From: Scenedesmus sp. ARA3
Lineage: Eukaryota > Chlorophyta > Chlorophyceae > Sphaeropleales > Scenedesmaceae
Direction of reading: 5' to 3'
NCBI GenBank assembly: GCA_004335835.1
Contig: RWJK01001951.1
Coordinates: 112,771-176,770, forward strand
DNA length: 64,000 nt
The notes under the pieces were generated by a model. It saw nothing but the letters and a program-made list of their open reading frames with translations, was not told the origin of the DNA and ran no database searches. The position numbers were made by a program, and so were the translations under genes. Positions 12,491 through 22,725 of this stretch are shown here, in pieces. Within the stretch, counting starts at the first letter, position 1; each line of letters begins with the position of its first letter.

Positions 12491-14532
12491 ATGGTTCCAA
12501 TGAGCCCCACGTGCACCACCCTCCTGGCACTCCTGCTGTTGCTGGCAAGCAGTTCAAGTGTCAGCGCCTGGAAGAAGGGCAGGGCCACCTTCTACGGCAA
12601 TGAGCCATGGTACTGGAGCATCCACCATGGCAGTGAGTAGGCATTGGGTGTGATGGGATGATAGCTCTACGATCTGGCCACAGCAGATCAACCATGTCCA
12701 ATGCAGTGGTCAGCTAGCAGCCCTTCCTGCAAATGCTGACATGAACAATTGACAGCACCCAATGTCATACACTAAGCTCGAATGCTGCTCTTGGGCTGCT
12801 GTGGGCCTGGGATGAACCCATTGACTGTTGAACGTGCGCTCTGGCTGCTGCTGCTGTGCTTTCCTGCAGGCTGTGGCAAGGGCTACCAGTGGCCTGACCA
12901 GGGCCAGGGCTGGGACATTGCTGCACTGAGTGATGCGCATCCCGAGTACAAGGGCAGCTGCGGCGCCTGCTACGAGATCAAATGCGACAGCACAAGCGTG
13001 CGCGATGGATACGGTGAGGGGCGGCAGCTATGCCACAGCTGTGTGCGCTTGATCCCTGCAGTCCAGGTGCACAGGTTCAGCATGGTGCTGTCCCAGCTAA
13101 GAGTGCTGTGGTATAACACAGGCACCAGCTAATGATGATGCTGTACACTCTAGCCCAGTACGCTGCTGGGCTTAACAGCATCGGCTGAACAGCAGCTGAT
13201 GTAGAACAGTAATGCCAGGCTGGTGAGGTGGGGTGCCAGCCTCTTTGCTGCGGGGAACCAGTTGCTTCACTGCTTCAAGGAGGAGATCAAGCAGCATGTG
13301 ACAAGTTTGGCTGAGGGGGTGGTGCTGGTGTTGTTGCAGGCGAGAACATCGACAGGAACGGTGCATGCAAGGACACCAGCAAGTCGGTGATCGTCAAAAC
13401 CACGGATACCTGCCCCTGCAACTACCCCAACAACTACTTCAGTGAGTGGCAACTGCTTACAAGGATAGGCGTTTGCTGTCTGCCCTACAAACTTTGAATG
13501 AGTGTGGGACCACTTGTGTTGGCGCAAGGACGGCACAGTATGGAATGGCTTTGTGGCAAGCCTTATGTAGTTGGTGCAGAATGCCGAGTCCCACAGCATG
13601 CATGTGGCTTGAGCCTCAGTGCCGCGTCTGCAGGAACCTCTCCTGCTTCATGGCTGTTGCACCAGGCATGCTTGCTAATCTATTGTAACAACAATGTTTT
13701 AGCTAGATAGATGGCTGCCATCTATCTTGGCTGCTGGTTATCTCGTCGTGCGCAAAGCGCTTGTGTCAAAAACGCCTGACGTATAATGCTGCTGCCGTCG
13801 GCGCTGCATATCTGTGCTGTGCAGGCAACAAGCGCTGGTGCTGTGGTGACATGGTGAGCTGGCCTTCTGGGATCATCTCAATATGATGTTGCCATGACAC
13901 AACTCCTGTTGCATAACTCCTCGCTACCAGGCTGTGGCCCAGTAGTTTCTTGCACCACAGCAACGGCTGCAGGCGCCACAGCATGCTGGCCAGGCAGCTT
14001 CTGAGTCAGACTAAGCTGCATGCGCTAGCTGCAGCGCAGCGCAGCCTCGCACATCCTTTGCACCAGTTGTTGCATTGCATAAGCACAGCCGCGTATGTTC
14101 ATCAACAGGCAACTGTACGTGCCTGCACCTTACACCCGACAGCAGTTGTCTGCCTATCGTGCCGCCTGCAAGTCTGTCTAGACGAGGTTGCCTGGTCTCA
14201 CCCTGCCGTGTCAACAAAACTGCAACCCGCAGGATCACTTGGACGTGTCCGTATGGGCCTTCCAGAAGCTCACCGACATGAAGTACGGCGTGATCCCCAT
14301 CCAGTACCAGCGCGTGGACTGCGGCAAGCAGCCGGACAACAAGGCCTGGCTGGATTACAGCCAGATGTTCCCCGGGGAGTTCCCACCTAAGAGCCAGGCA
14401 GGCAGCAGGGGCGACTTTGACTGGAAGAAGTACTTCCCCAATGGAGGCTACATGAACTCAAGGGCAGGTGACGGCTCAGACAAGGTGTCTGTGGACGAGT
14501 ACCTGCGCAGGGCCAGGGGCGGCTCATCCTCC

Positions 14533-14568
<36 letters not shown>

Positions 14569-14667
14569 TCCAATTCTTGGGGCGGGAGCAGTAGCAGCAG
14601 CAACAGCAACAGTGGTTCGGGTGGTTGGGGCGGCTGGCGCTTTTTTGGCGGAATTTTTGGAAGGTAA
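12491..14667 (+). CDS. Expansin-like secreted protein, copy C, with Ser/Gly-rich tail
   Basis: Five exons: 12491-12632, 12870-13013, 13340-13441, 13825-13853 and 14233-14667, encoding 283 residues. The first four exons have exactly the same lengths as in copy A (142, 144, 102, 29), showing recent common origin. A signal peptide (MVPMSPTCTTLLALLLLLAS, then SSSVSA) precedes WKKGRATFYG. The expansin D1-like barrel follows, with GSCGACYEIKC, TDTCPC and KRWCCGDM. The usual HFD is HLD here (141-143); the Asp is kept and the Phe is lost. VIPIQYQRVDC and the PDNKAW...GEFPPK tail are present. After DEYLRR the protein runs into about 16 serines encoded by an AGC repeat, then a Gly/Trp/Ser-rich end finishing GGWRFFGGIFGR. 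That tail may be a wall-binding or glycosylated spacer (inference). An ATG at 12500 is an alternative start. Confidence 0.85.
14523..14575 (+). repeat. AGC/TCC repeat encoding poly-serine in expansin copy C
   Basis: A near-uniform AGC triplet run inside the last exon of copy C, giving a serine homopolymer. Copies A and B lack it, so it expanded after the duplications. Confidence 0.9.
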
Positions 14668-14834
14668 TGCTCTGCATGTGGTTGCGGCACTGTCCTTTGC
14701 AATTGTTTTGGCAATGCTCGGAAAGAGAGCGATGACGTGGTGTGCACATGCACCCGCATCGCTACAAACGCCCATGCGCGCGAGAGCTGTTTGCACGCCC
14801 AGCGCCAAGTTGGCGCTACGTTTGGGTCCTGTTT

Positions 14835-14839
14835 TGTAA
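14835..14839 (+). terminator. Candidate TGTAA polyadenylation signal, expansin copy C
   Basis: First TGTAA on the sense strand about 170 bp after the copy C stop, a normal distance for a chlorophycean 3' UTR. Confidence 0.5.
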
Positions 14840-16400
14840 GGCGCATTCAGTTTTGTTTAGTTTCTTTGAAAGTACTTGAAGCTTGGAATGCCTGGTGTGC
14901 TGCCACACGGTACATGTGCTTGCCAACTTGGTGTAGGTTGCAAGTCAGGGCTCACATCTTGTGCTCGATAGTAGGATGCTGTCGGCTGGCAAGCACTCAT
15001 TTTGTGCATTCTCATGCGGGTTCAAGCAGCATTGACAGGCCACTTATGTTTTTTACCCACCTCTGCAACGCCCCTACAGCGCTAGCCGGACCAAATCCTT
15101 GCCAAAAGTTGCTTCCAGCATGCACTGCAATCGCAGCAACTCGCAGCCGCCCTGTCCTTCCACTGGCAGCATGCCAGCCTGAAGGAGGAAAGCGGATTGA
15201 TGTGGCTCACTGTGACAGCTGGCTTGTTGTTGTTGTTGGGCCAGCCATGGCAATAAACGGTTTAGTCATCATGTTTTGTTCTGTGTGACAAGAGCTGCCT
15301 AGGAGGTCCTAGGCACAGGAAGCACAACCGTGGCGACGCTCATGCAGGTGGAGGCAGTAGCGCATGCCATAGGGCGCACTCAATATGACGCGCGTGCTGG
15401 CACCCGTAGTTGCAGTTCAGCAGCGTTGCGTAGCATCTTGCTGGTGTCGTTGTTCTGGATGTGCATAGGCTGATGTTCTGACAGGACCTGCAGCGGCCTC
15501 TGCTGCTGGCAAGAATAAGTATGGTGTGAGGCGAGGCAACCACTGGCCTGCCTGCTCTGTAGCCTGTCGATGTGTGCCGCATGGGTTGTGTGTTAAGAGC
15601 AGATGTACAGAGCTATAACACAGACTGCATTTCAGGGTGGAAAGTGGCAAAGGTAGCGCCTAGCAGTGCTGCAGCAAGGCTGCCTATGCAGATATGTACA
15701 TATTGGCACACTTGTGACGGCCGCCTGCGTTGGTGGCAAACAGGTGGCAGGAGGAGACTGCTCGGCATAAGCTGCTCGCTGTTGCAAGCAGCCAGGCTGA
15801 ACTATAGCGTCAATCGCAATAGCAAGTTGCTGCATTTTACAGTGTCATGATAGCACAGAGTGCTGCCAGGCATGGTTGGTGTTTGAACAGTGTTGAAGCT
15901 GAGATTGGCATGACCCGTCCGCACCCAGGCATGTGTTGAGGCGGCTGAGTCTGTACTGACATGTCTGAGTCAGGCAGGGAGCCGCTCCCTTGCACGGTGC
16001 AACAGAGGTTTGCAACCGCTGCAGTGGTTCAAGCGTGCAATATGTGTTGACAATGCGGTGGAGATCTAGACGGGTGAATGGCAAGCGTGGTCACTGGCAG
16101 TTAGTGAGAGGCACTTTACCTGTGCAGCATGCAATTAGAGGCTGACACAACCGTGTTGTATCACTGACGGAATGCTATCGACAGAGAGATTACAGTCGTT
16201 TACGTAGGTTGCTGTCATGCGTAAGTTGCTTGGAATGAAAGGGACCTTTCTAAGCCTGCACAGTTGGCAGGAGATATAAATTATCAGAGGACACTATCCT
16301 GTATCTGGTTCAATAATATGCTATACCTCCGCCGCTTTGAAGCAAAGAAATTCCCGTACCAGTTGTCATAACAATGACTGGTGATCAGCAGTGCCTACCT

Positions 16401-16408
16401 TATATAAG
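16401..16408 (+). promoter_or_regulatory. Orphan TATA box
   Basis: TATATAAG on the plus strand with no recognisable gene downstream. About 50 bp further is the 28-base interspersed repeat. It may be the promoter of a small non-coding transcript or a remnant of a mobile element (inference). Confidence 0.3.
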
Positions 16409-16459
16409 GAGCTGCAGGTAAGACAGCTTGAAAAGAGTTGAGATCAACGCTTCTTGACT

Positions 16460-16487
16460 CATCATGTTACCCATCAAGCCATAGCAT
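16460..16487 (+). repeat. 28-base interspersed repeat, copy 1
   Basis: Identical over 28 bases (core CATCATGTTACCCATCAAGC) to 43267-43294, about 27 kb away. Flanks differ apart from nearby TTGAC words. Confidence 0.8.
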
Positions 16488-17693
16488 CAACATGTTCTTG
16501 ACTGTTGCAGACATGTACCTGCTGCACAAATTGCACAAACAGTGTGCATAGCAGAGGCCACCTCATGCCAAACAATCTCCCATAACGTCACATTATTTCA
16601 GCTGATGACTCAGCTGCAGCAGCACTGCTTCTAAACACATTGGTAAGCAGAACTCACCACCATTCCACAGAGTTGCTTCATCAAGCATGTTCAACTTGGA
16701 AGTCGATACCAACCCACTGCCAGTGCTGCGGGGCCCCTTCTAGACAGCACATGCTGCATATCAACCCGTACAGGCCCAACCGAGGGCAGCACTGCTGCTG
16801 CCCAGACCAGCCTGCACTGCTCATCCACCTGCTGCCGCGCAGCACAGGACTAATGACTCGCCCGCCACGCTGCTGCTGTGGCATTCTCCCCACTCAGCAC
16901 CAGGCGGTGTCGCGTGCTGTTAATCACCCAACTCCCCACGGGCGTACAAGAAACATACTATGTAAATGGAAAAGGCCATGTATGTACGTTGCAAGCTGGA
17001 GCGTGCACGAGAACCCATGACACACATTTCGCAGCTGTAGCAACAGGGTCAGGCCAGGCCCAAGAAGGCTGCGGTATGGCGAGAATATGGCGCGCAGCCT
17101 AAAATTGCCAATACCAAAACATGAACCGAGTAGTCTGAACAGAAGCTGCTGCTGTCGAAACCAACCCCACACTGACACGGAGGAATGGGAGCAGACACCA
17201 CACAAGCTGTGGAGGGTCACAGGGAACCTCCATGGCTGACCGCTACGTAGCTGGAGTCCTCGCCACAGCTACACTGTGCATGCTTGCAACGCCAGTGTGC
17301 CCGGCCTTGTTCAGTGCACAACACACACAAACAGCAACACACACAACACTCCCTTCCATGATGCTCTTTCGACAGGAAAGCCAGCCAGTGCACACGATCG
17401 CCGTGTCAGGATCACGTAATGCTGCTGTATGCCTGAGCTGAGATCATCTCGACTGCCACTGCACCACACAAACACACTGCTCCCTACCCCGGCCAGCAGC
17501 GAACACCGGCTCAGAACAGCAGACCTACACAAACAATACCGCTTTCATCACTTCTCTGCCACATGCACGTGCTCCTCCTCCGGCAACCAACCGCACTCCA
17601 CCAAGGAAAGAACACGACTCGAGCACTCAAAAGAATATCCCTGTAGCAGGCCGATTCTGGCACTGCTCTTCCTCGCACTGATGGCACTGCTGC

Positions 17694-20600
17694 CTACTCC
17701 TCCTTGGCCCCGGCCTCCACACCTTCCACCAGCGCATCCACCGCGCTGTCGCTGAACACATAGAACAGGCGCGGGGAGGTCATGGCGATGCCGTTGAAGT
17801 CGCACGCGCCAGCCACGGTGTACGCGCCAGCATTGGGGAAGCACAGGAAGTCGCTGTTGCGCAGCAGCGGCAGCTGCACGTCCTTGTACACGCAGTCGGC
17901 GCTGTCGCAGGTGGGGCCCCAGATGGTGCTGGTGAACACGGGCACGCTGCCAACAATGGCTGGCAGCTCGGGCGAGCGCAGCACCAGGTACTCCGGGTTC
18001 TGGCCGTCATACCTGCACAGAAGAAAAGCAGAGCACGCAGCACATGCGTCAGCCACCAGCCAGCATCTGCATGCCTTGCAGGAAACATGGACAGACAGTA
18101 CACCATGCGTGCTAGAGCTTGTTTGCGTACATTGATACGTACATAGACAGACCGACATGCTGCCGCCTCTTCCAACTGGCCATTCACGAGACAAGCCCCT
18201 GACACTCAGACCCTCCCTGCCACAGCCGCACGCCACTCACAGGATGCAGTTGAAGCTGCCGTACAGCCCGTCGGTGATCCAGTAGTCCTTCTTGATGCCG
18301 CCGCTGCCGTCGGGGCGGTCACGCACGCCGTACACGGGAGTCAGCAGTGTCGCAGCTGTCTCCGCAAAGTAGCGGCCAGGCTCGGCGATGACCTGCACCC
18401 CGCTCTCAGGAGGGAAGTGGGCGGCCAGGGCGCCGTTGATGGTGGTGGCGATGTCGCCAAACATGACGTTGCCGCAGCTGTCAAAGTGGCCGGTGAAGCC
18501 ACCTCCGATGTCCAGCAGCTGCATGCTGAAGCCCAGGCTGTTGCCCAGGTCAAAGATCTGCGCAGCAGCAGCAGTTGGCAGCGGCAGCATGGGTCAGCCT
18601 GATGCCAAGACGCGCCTCAGCTTGCAACATGCATGGCTGCAAGGCAGGCACCTTCAGCTCCACCAGCGCTCAAACGTCAGCACGCACAATCAGCAACCAC
18701 ACGCTACCTGTCTGTCCGCACTGACCCAACTCACACAGCAATTATCGCCCAACAGTGCCAACCAGCAGCCTCCCGCCACCCACCTCGCGCGCCTTCTCGA
18801 TGGCTGAGCTGTACGCGGCCAGGTTCTTGCAGGCGGAGCCTACATGGAAGGACACGCCCACCACGTCCAGGCCCAGGCGCTGCGCCGTGGCCAGCAGCTT
18901 GGGCGCCTCCTCGGGGTTGGCGCCGTACTTGAGCCCCAGCGGCACACGCGCCTCGGGGTCGTCCGCGCGGATGCGCAGCACGCACTTGAAGCCCGGGAAG
19001 AAGTTGGCAATCTTGACGAGCTCGCTCTCCGTGTCAAAGGTGGTGAGCCCCACGCCGTGCTCGCGCGCGTAGCGGATGTCGCAGGGGCGCTTGCAGGGGT
19101 GCGCGAAGATGATGCGGCTGGGCGACACGCCCAGGTCCAGCACCTGCTGCACCTCCCCCAGGCTGGCGCAGTCAAAGCCCGCGCCCAGCGCTGCCAGCAG
19201 GCGCACCACGCCGGGGTCGGGGTTGCACTTGATGGCGTAGAAGGGCACCACGCGCGGCATGGCTGCGCACCAGGCCTGCAGCGCAGGAGGAGTAAAGAGA
19301 AAACAGGGGCAGAACGCGTGAGCGGAAGCGTGGCATACCATGCCGACAAATGCGCAGGTGGGTGGCCAGACAGCAGCATGCATTACAACAACAGCATGCA
19401 TGCAAAGACTCCAGCATTCATGCACATGTTAATATACTAGACTAGCATCACGACAACAGTCGCTTTGTGCAGCCAACTAATCAGCAGGTGCCCCTGCTGG
19501 ATTTACAACAGCATTTCCACACTTATAGAGTGTGCGATGTGGACGTGTGAGAATGGATTACCAGGCCCATTGTGAGTGCAGAAGTGAGAGAGCAGGAGCA
19601 GGTGGCTGAGGATGCTGCGGTGTGTTGGGTGTGCCGCAGATGACGCGCCTCCAGCCCAGATCGCCGCCTTCATGCCTCACTCCATGTGCCGTGGCCGGCT
19701 GGCGGGGCAATGCTGATGTGATGGGGCTGCTGCCCCCAGCAGGTGACTGGAGCATGTGATGCAACAGGTCATTGAAGACGCAGTGTGCACATGTCCAGCA
19801 CACAGGCTGGGTGGCGGATCGCTGCAGAGAGCACAAACACCTCATGGCGAGGTCGTGAGGCTGGAGCGGGTGCTTGCAGGAAGCTTCCTTCAGGCAGCGG
19901 CGGCTCCCAGGCGAGCTGACGGCTGATTGTTCTGCAGCAGGCGCGTTTGATGGGGCACAAAGTGCAACGGTCAGAGGCCGGAATAGGGGGCAGACAGGGC
20001 AACCTGCCCTGCTCCCATGTTCCCTGGATGTGCTTGAAATCTTGCTTGCAGCAGCATGCTGCTGCAAAGAGAAGTGACAGCAGCATAGCCGCTGGGGTGT
20101 GGGCCAAAAAAAACGTTTGTGTTTGCAAGTGGCGAGCACTCCACCTGCTTATAGTGGCTTGCACAACCCTTGGCAGGAGCGGGAGGCACCCCTACCATAC
20201 CCACACCCACTGACCCCACACCTTGAACAGGCGCACGACGTTGGCCAGGTCCACCACGTAGAAGGTGTCATCCAGCTGATGCTGCGTGATGAGCTGTGAA
20301 GCTACACCCTTGACGCCCTCAGGGCCGCCTGCATCAGCACCGCAGCATGAACAACGCAGCAACAGTGAGGCAGCATCCACAACGCTAGCACCTTTCCATG
20401 CGAAGCTGCTACTAGTGCAGAGCGTCAGATGCGTATGAACACGGCGTCACCCTTAAAGCAGGCAGCATATCACAGCACATGCACAGTCCCCACCGGCGGC
20501 AAATTAAACCAACACCAAGGAGCACTCACCATGAGAGACGCGCTGCACCTTCAGGTCCATCAGCACAGCAGCTGCTGCAGGCTTCTTCACTGCTGCCAGG

Positions 20601-20983
20601 TGCCATGAGCCACGCACTTTGGCCATGGTAGCAACATCAGGCACCTTTGGCGCTGCCTGCTCAGCAAGCTTGAGGCCGCACCCGCCAGAAGCAGCCTGCG
20701 GGACACGCAGAAGCAAGGTGAGGCAAAAAGCAGAAAGCAAGCGCCTCACTGCAGCTGCTCTGCCAGTCTAACAGCATAAGCTGCTGCTGCCACCAGACAA
20801 ACAAACGATCACAGTAGTGGTGGCACTGTCCCAGCGTCCGTTGCAGTCACTTACGGAGGGGGACTTCAGCTGCTCCAAGATGCAAGCCCTTGGGCTGCCC
20901 AGCAGGTAATCGAAAGCGTCAGCCTCGCTGCACCGGCGCTCAAGGCTGGAGCAGGGCATGAGAAGAGACACTGATGAGCTCAT
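17694..20983 (-). CDS. ODC: Ornithine decarboxylase
   Basis: A PLP enzyme of alanine-racemase fold (fold III) that makes putrescine from ornithine, the first step of polyamine synthesis, in the cytosol. Exons in transcript order: 20983-20855, 20695-20530, 20328-20222, 19275-18784, 18557-18241 and 18012-17694, all phase-consistent, 509 residues. Diagnostic sites are the PLP lysine in PFYAIKCNP (K150), HPCKRP, the GGGF loop (316-319), EPGR (357-360) binding PLP phosphate, and WGPTCD with catalytic Cys439 and Asp440, followed by YGSFNCILYD spanning the last intron. The family motif CDGLD reads CDSAD here; the key Cys and Asp are kept. The length exceeds typical ODC (about 450) because of N-terminal sequence. 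The start at 20983 is the simplest choice; an in-frame ATG at 21040 is possible. Arginine and diaminopimelate decarboxylases are related, but the WGPTCD context fits ODC. Confidence 0.95.
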
Positions 20984-22725
20984 CCTGTCTTCTAACGTCT
21001 GCGCGCAATAAGCAAAACAGCCAGTCCAACCAGAGAACATAGGTCAGCGAGAGCGTGACGCAAGGACGCGGCAGGAGTCGGGAGCCTGCTGGACAGACAC
21101 TATGTAAACGAAATCTTATGATCGTAGGTATCAGAAGCATCAAAGCTGTTCCGCAGCGCCTGCCAGCTGTATGGCTGCTGCCAACGCAAAGGAGCCCCCC
21201 GTGGCTGGCGTGCCTGACCACCTGTCTGACCTGCTGCTAGTCTTAAACCGCGTGCAATGCTTGGAAACATCAGAAGCGCTGTTGCGCTGCTCGCAAGAAG
21301 CCCTCAGCACAACTGCAGCCTGCTTCCACCCACAACCCGCTGCCCCGGCTGCTCTGGGGTAGTGCACTGACTAGCTGCGCACACACCTGACTCCACGTAT
21401 ACGTTCCTAGTGGAGGGATGCTAGCTCAAGCTGCAGTCTCCTGCCCAGATGAGAGCCCAGAACTTAACGCCGTGAGGCGTGCTAAAGAAAGTGGATGTGT
21501 TATCGTCAATTGATGGCATTTGTCATAGTTGAGGATATGCAGAAGCAGACGTGACGGGGCGCTTATGAAGGCGCAGGCTGCAACCCAAAAGGGTAGGCTG
21601 GGGTACAAGAACGATGATCATCTCGAGCTTCCGTGAAAGCATCTGCGGCTGGTGAACCGAAATAATACCTACTCGATTTTAAAAAAGCATGTCGAGCAGC
21701 TGCAGGATCAGGCAACGGCACTGGTACTGCTTGCAGGACAGGCCCAACTTTACGGAAGTAGGTGGCCTTTATTGGAAAGTCACCAACACGGCGCTACAAA
21801 GCTAGAAAAAGACTGATATAAGTCAATGCAGGCAATCTGTATCCTTCTTGTGTCGTTTGCATCACGTGTCACACCATCAGTGCGTTGATCCAGCTCATGA
21901 GAAGTGTGGGGTGTACCCTGCAGGCAGCTGCCTGGCATGAAATGCCAGCTTCTGGCCAGGACGTGCTGTGGGTGAGCTAGTGACTTCCTGTCACAATCAA
22001 ATGCAGCGTGAGGTACATTTGAAAAGCTTTCCTTGCTTCACGGCGCAAAATGACGTGCGAAAGTCTGCAGGGGGTCTGCCAGGCCGCCGGCGGCGCCTGG
22101 CGCCAGGCATCATGGAAATGATTTCCCGGCGGCCCACCACTGGGTGCTGAGTGACAGTCAGTGACTTACACTGTGAGGGTCGACATCATAGCGTCAACGC
22201 CTGCATTGCTGAGGCGCATATACAGTCTGCCAGTGCATATCACGAGGCAAGCAGGACATGCAGGCCCTGACACTCAGCATATATGGAGCACTTGCAAGTG
22301 CCAATCGGCACCTGACATCATTGTCATTGGACTCTGCTCCTTGTCATCACCACATACACCACGTTTGGCACCATTTGCATGAGCAAACCGGACCCATCCA
22401 AGGATGCCAACAATTCTATTGAGAACTACTTTTGGCTGAGCAGGTAGTCCGCTGGGTGCGGAATGCAGTTGAATGCAACCACTCCCAACATGTGTACACA
22501 TGGTCGGCATTTTGGACTGCGCGAGTGCCAAAGCAGATGTCGCTGGCCAACCCTGCTGGGGACGCCTACCTGACCTTCAAGCAGATGTGTGATAGGCTCA
22601 ACATCACAGCAATATACATCTATACAAGCTCATATTTCATGCGAGAACGCAATCATTAGCAATGCTCGTCAATAATGTTACTCACACCGCCCAGACTGGT
22701 CAATCTCCGCCAAGGCATGGCACGC
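20984..22725. other. Spacer upstream of ODC, 3' flank of HEAT gene
   Basis: Holds the ODC promoter side and the 3' UTR of the HEAT-repeat gene. Short open frames here (for example 21140-21367 on the minus strand) have no recognisable features, and no gene is called. Confidence 0.55.
22166..22170 (-). terminator. Candidate TGTAA polyadenylation signal, HEAT-repeat gene
   Basis: TTACA on the plus strand, i.e. TGTAA in sense, about 555 bp downstream of the stop codon. Confidence 0.4.

Larger units (their letters stand above)
14668..17693. other. Convergent spacer between expansin copy C and ODC
   Basis: About 3 kb between two converging genes, so it should contain two 3' UTRs. I find no gene. 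The one structured spot is near 16400-16490: a TATATAAG box followed by a 28-base sequence that recurs at 43267 (see separate entries). Open frames at 14737-15288 and 16640-17020 look like chance. Confidence 0.55.

Noticed and set aside
14737..15288. 183-codon open frame after expansin copy C
   Set aside because: Starts in the 3' UTR, Cys-rich random-looking composition, and overlaps the candidate TGTAA signal.
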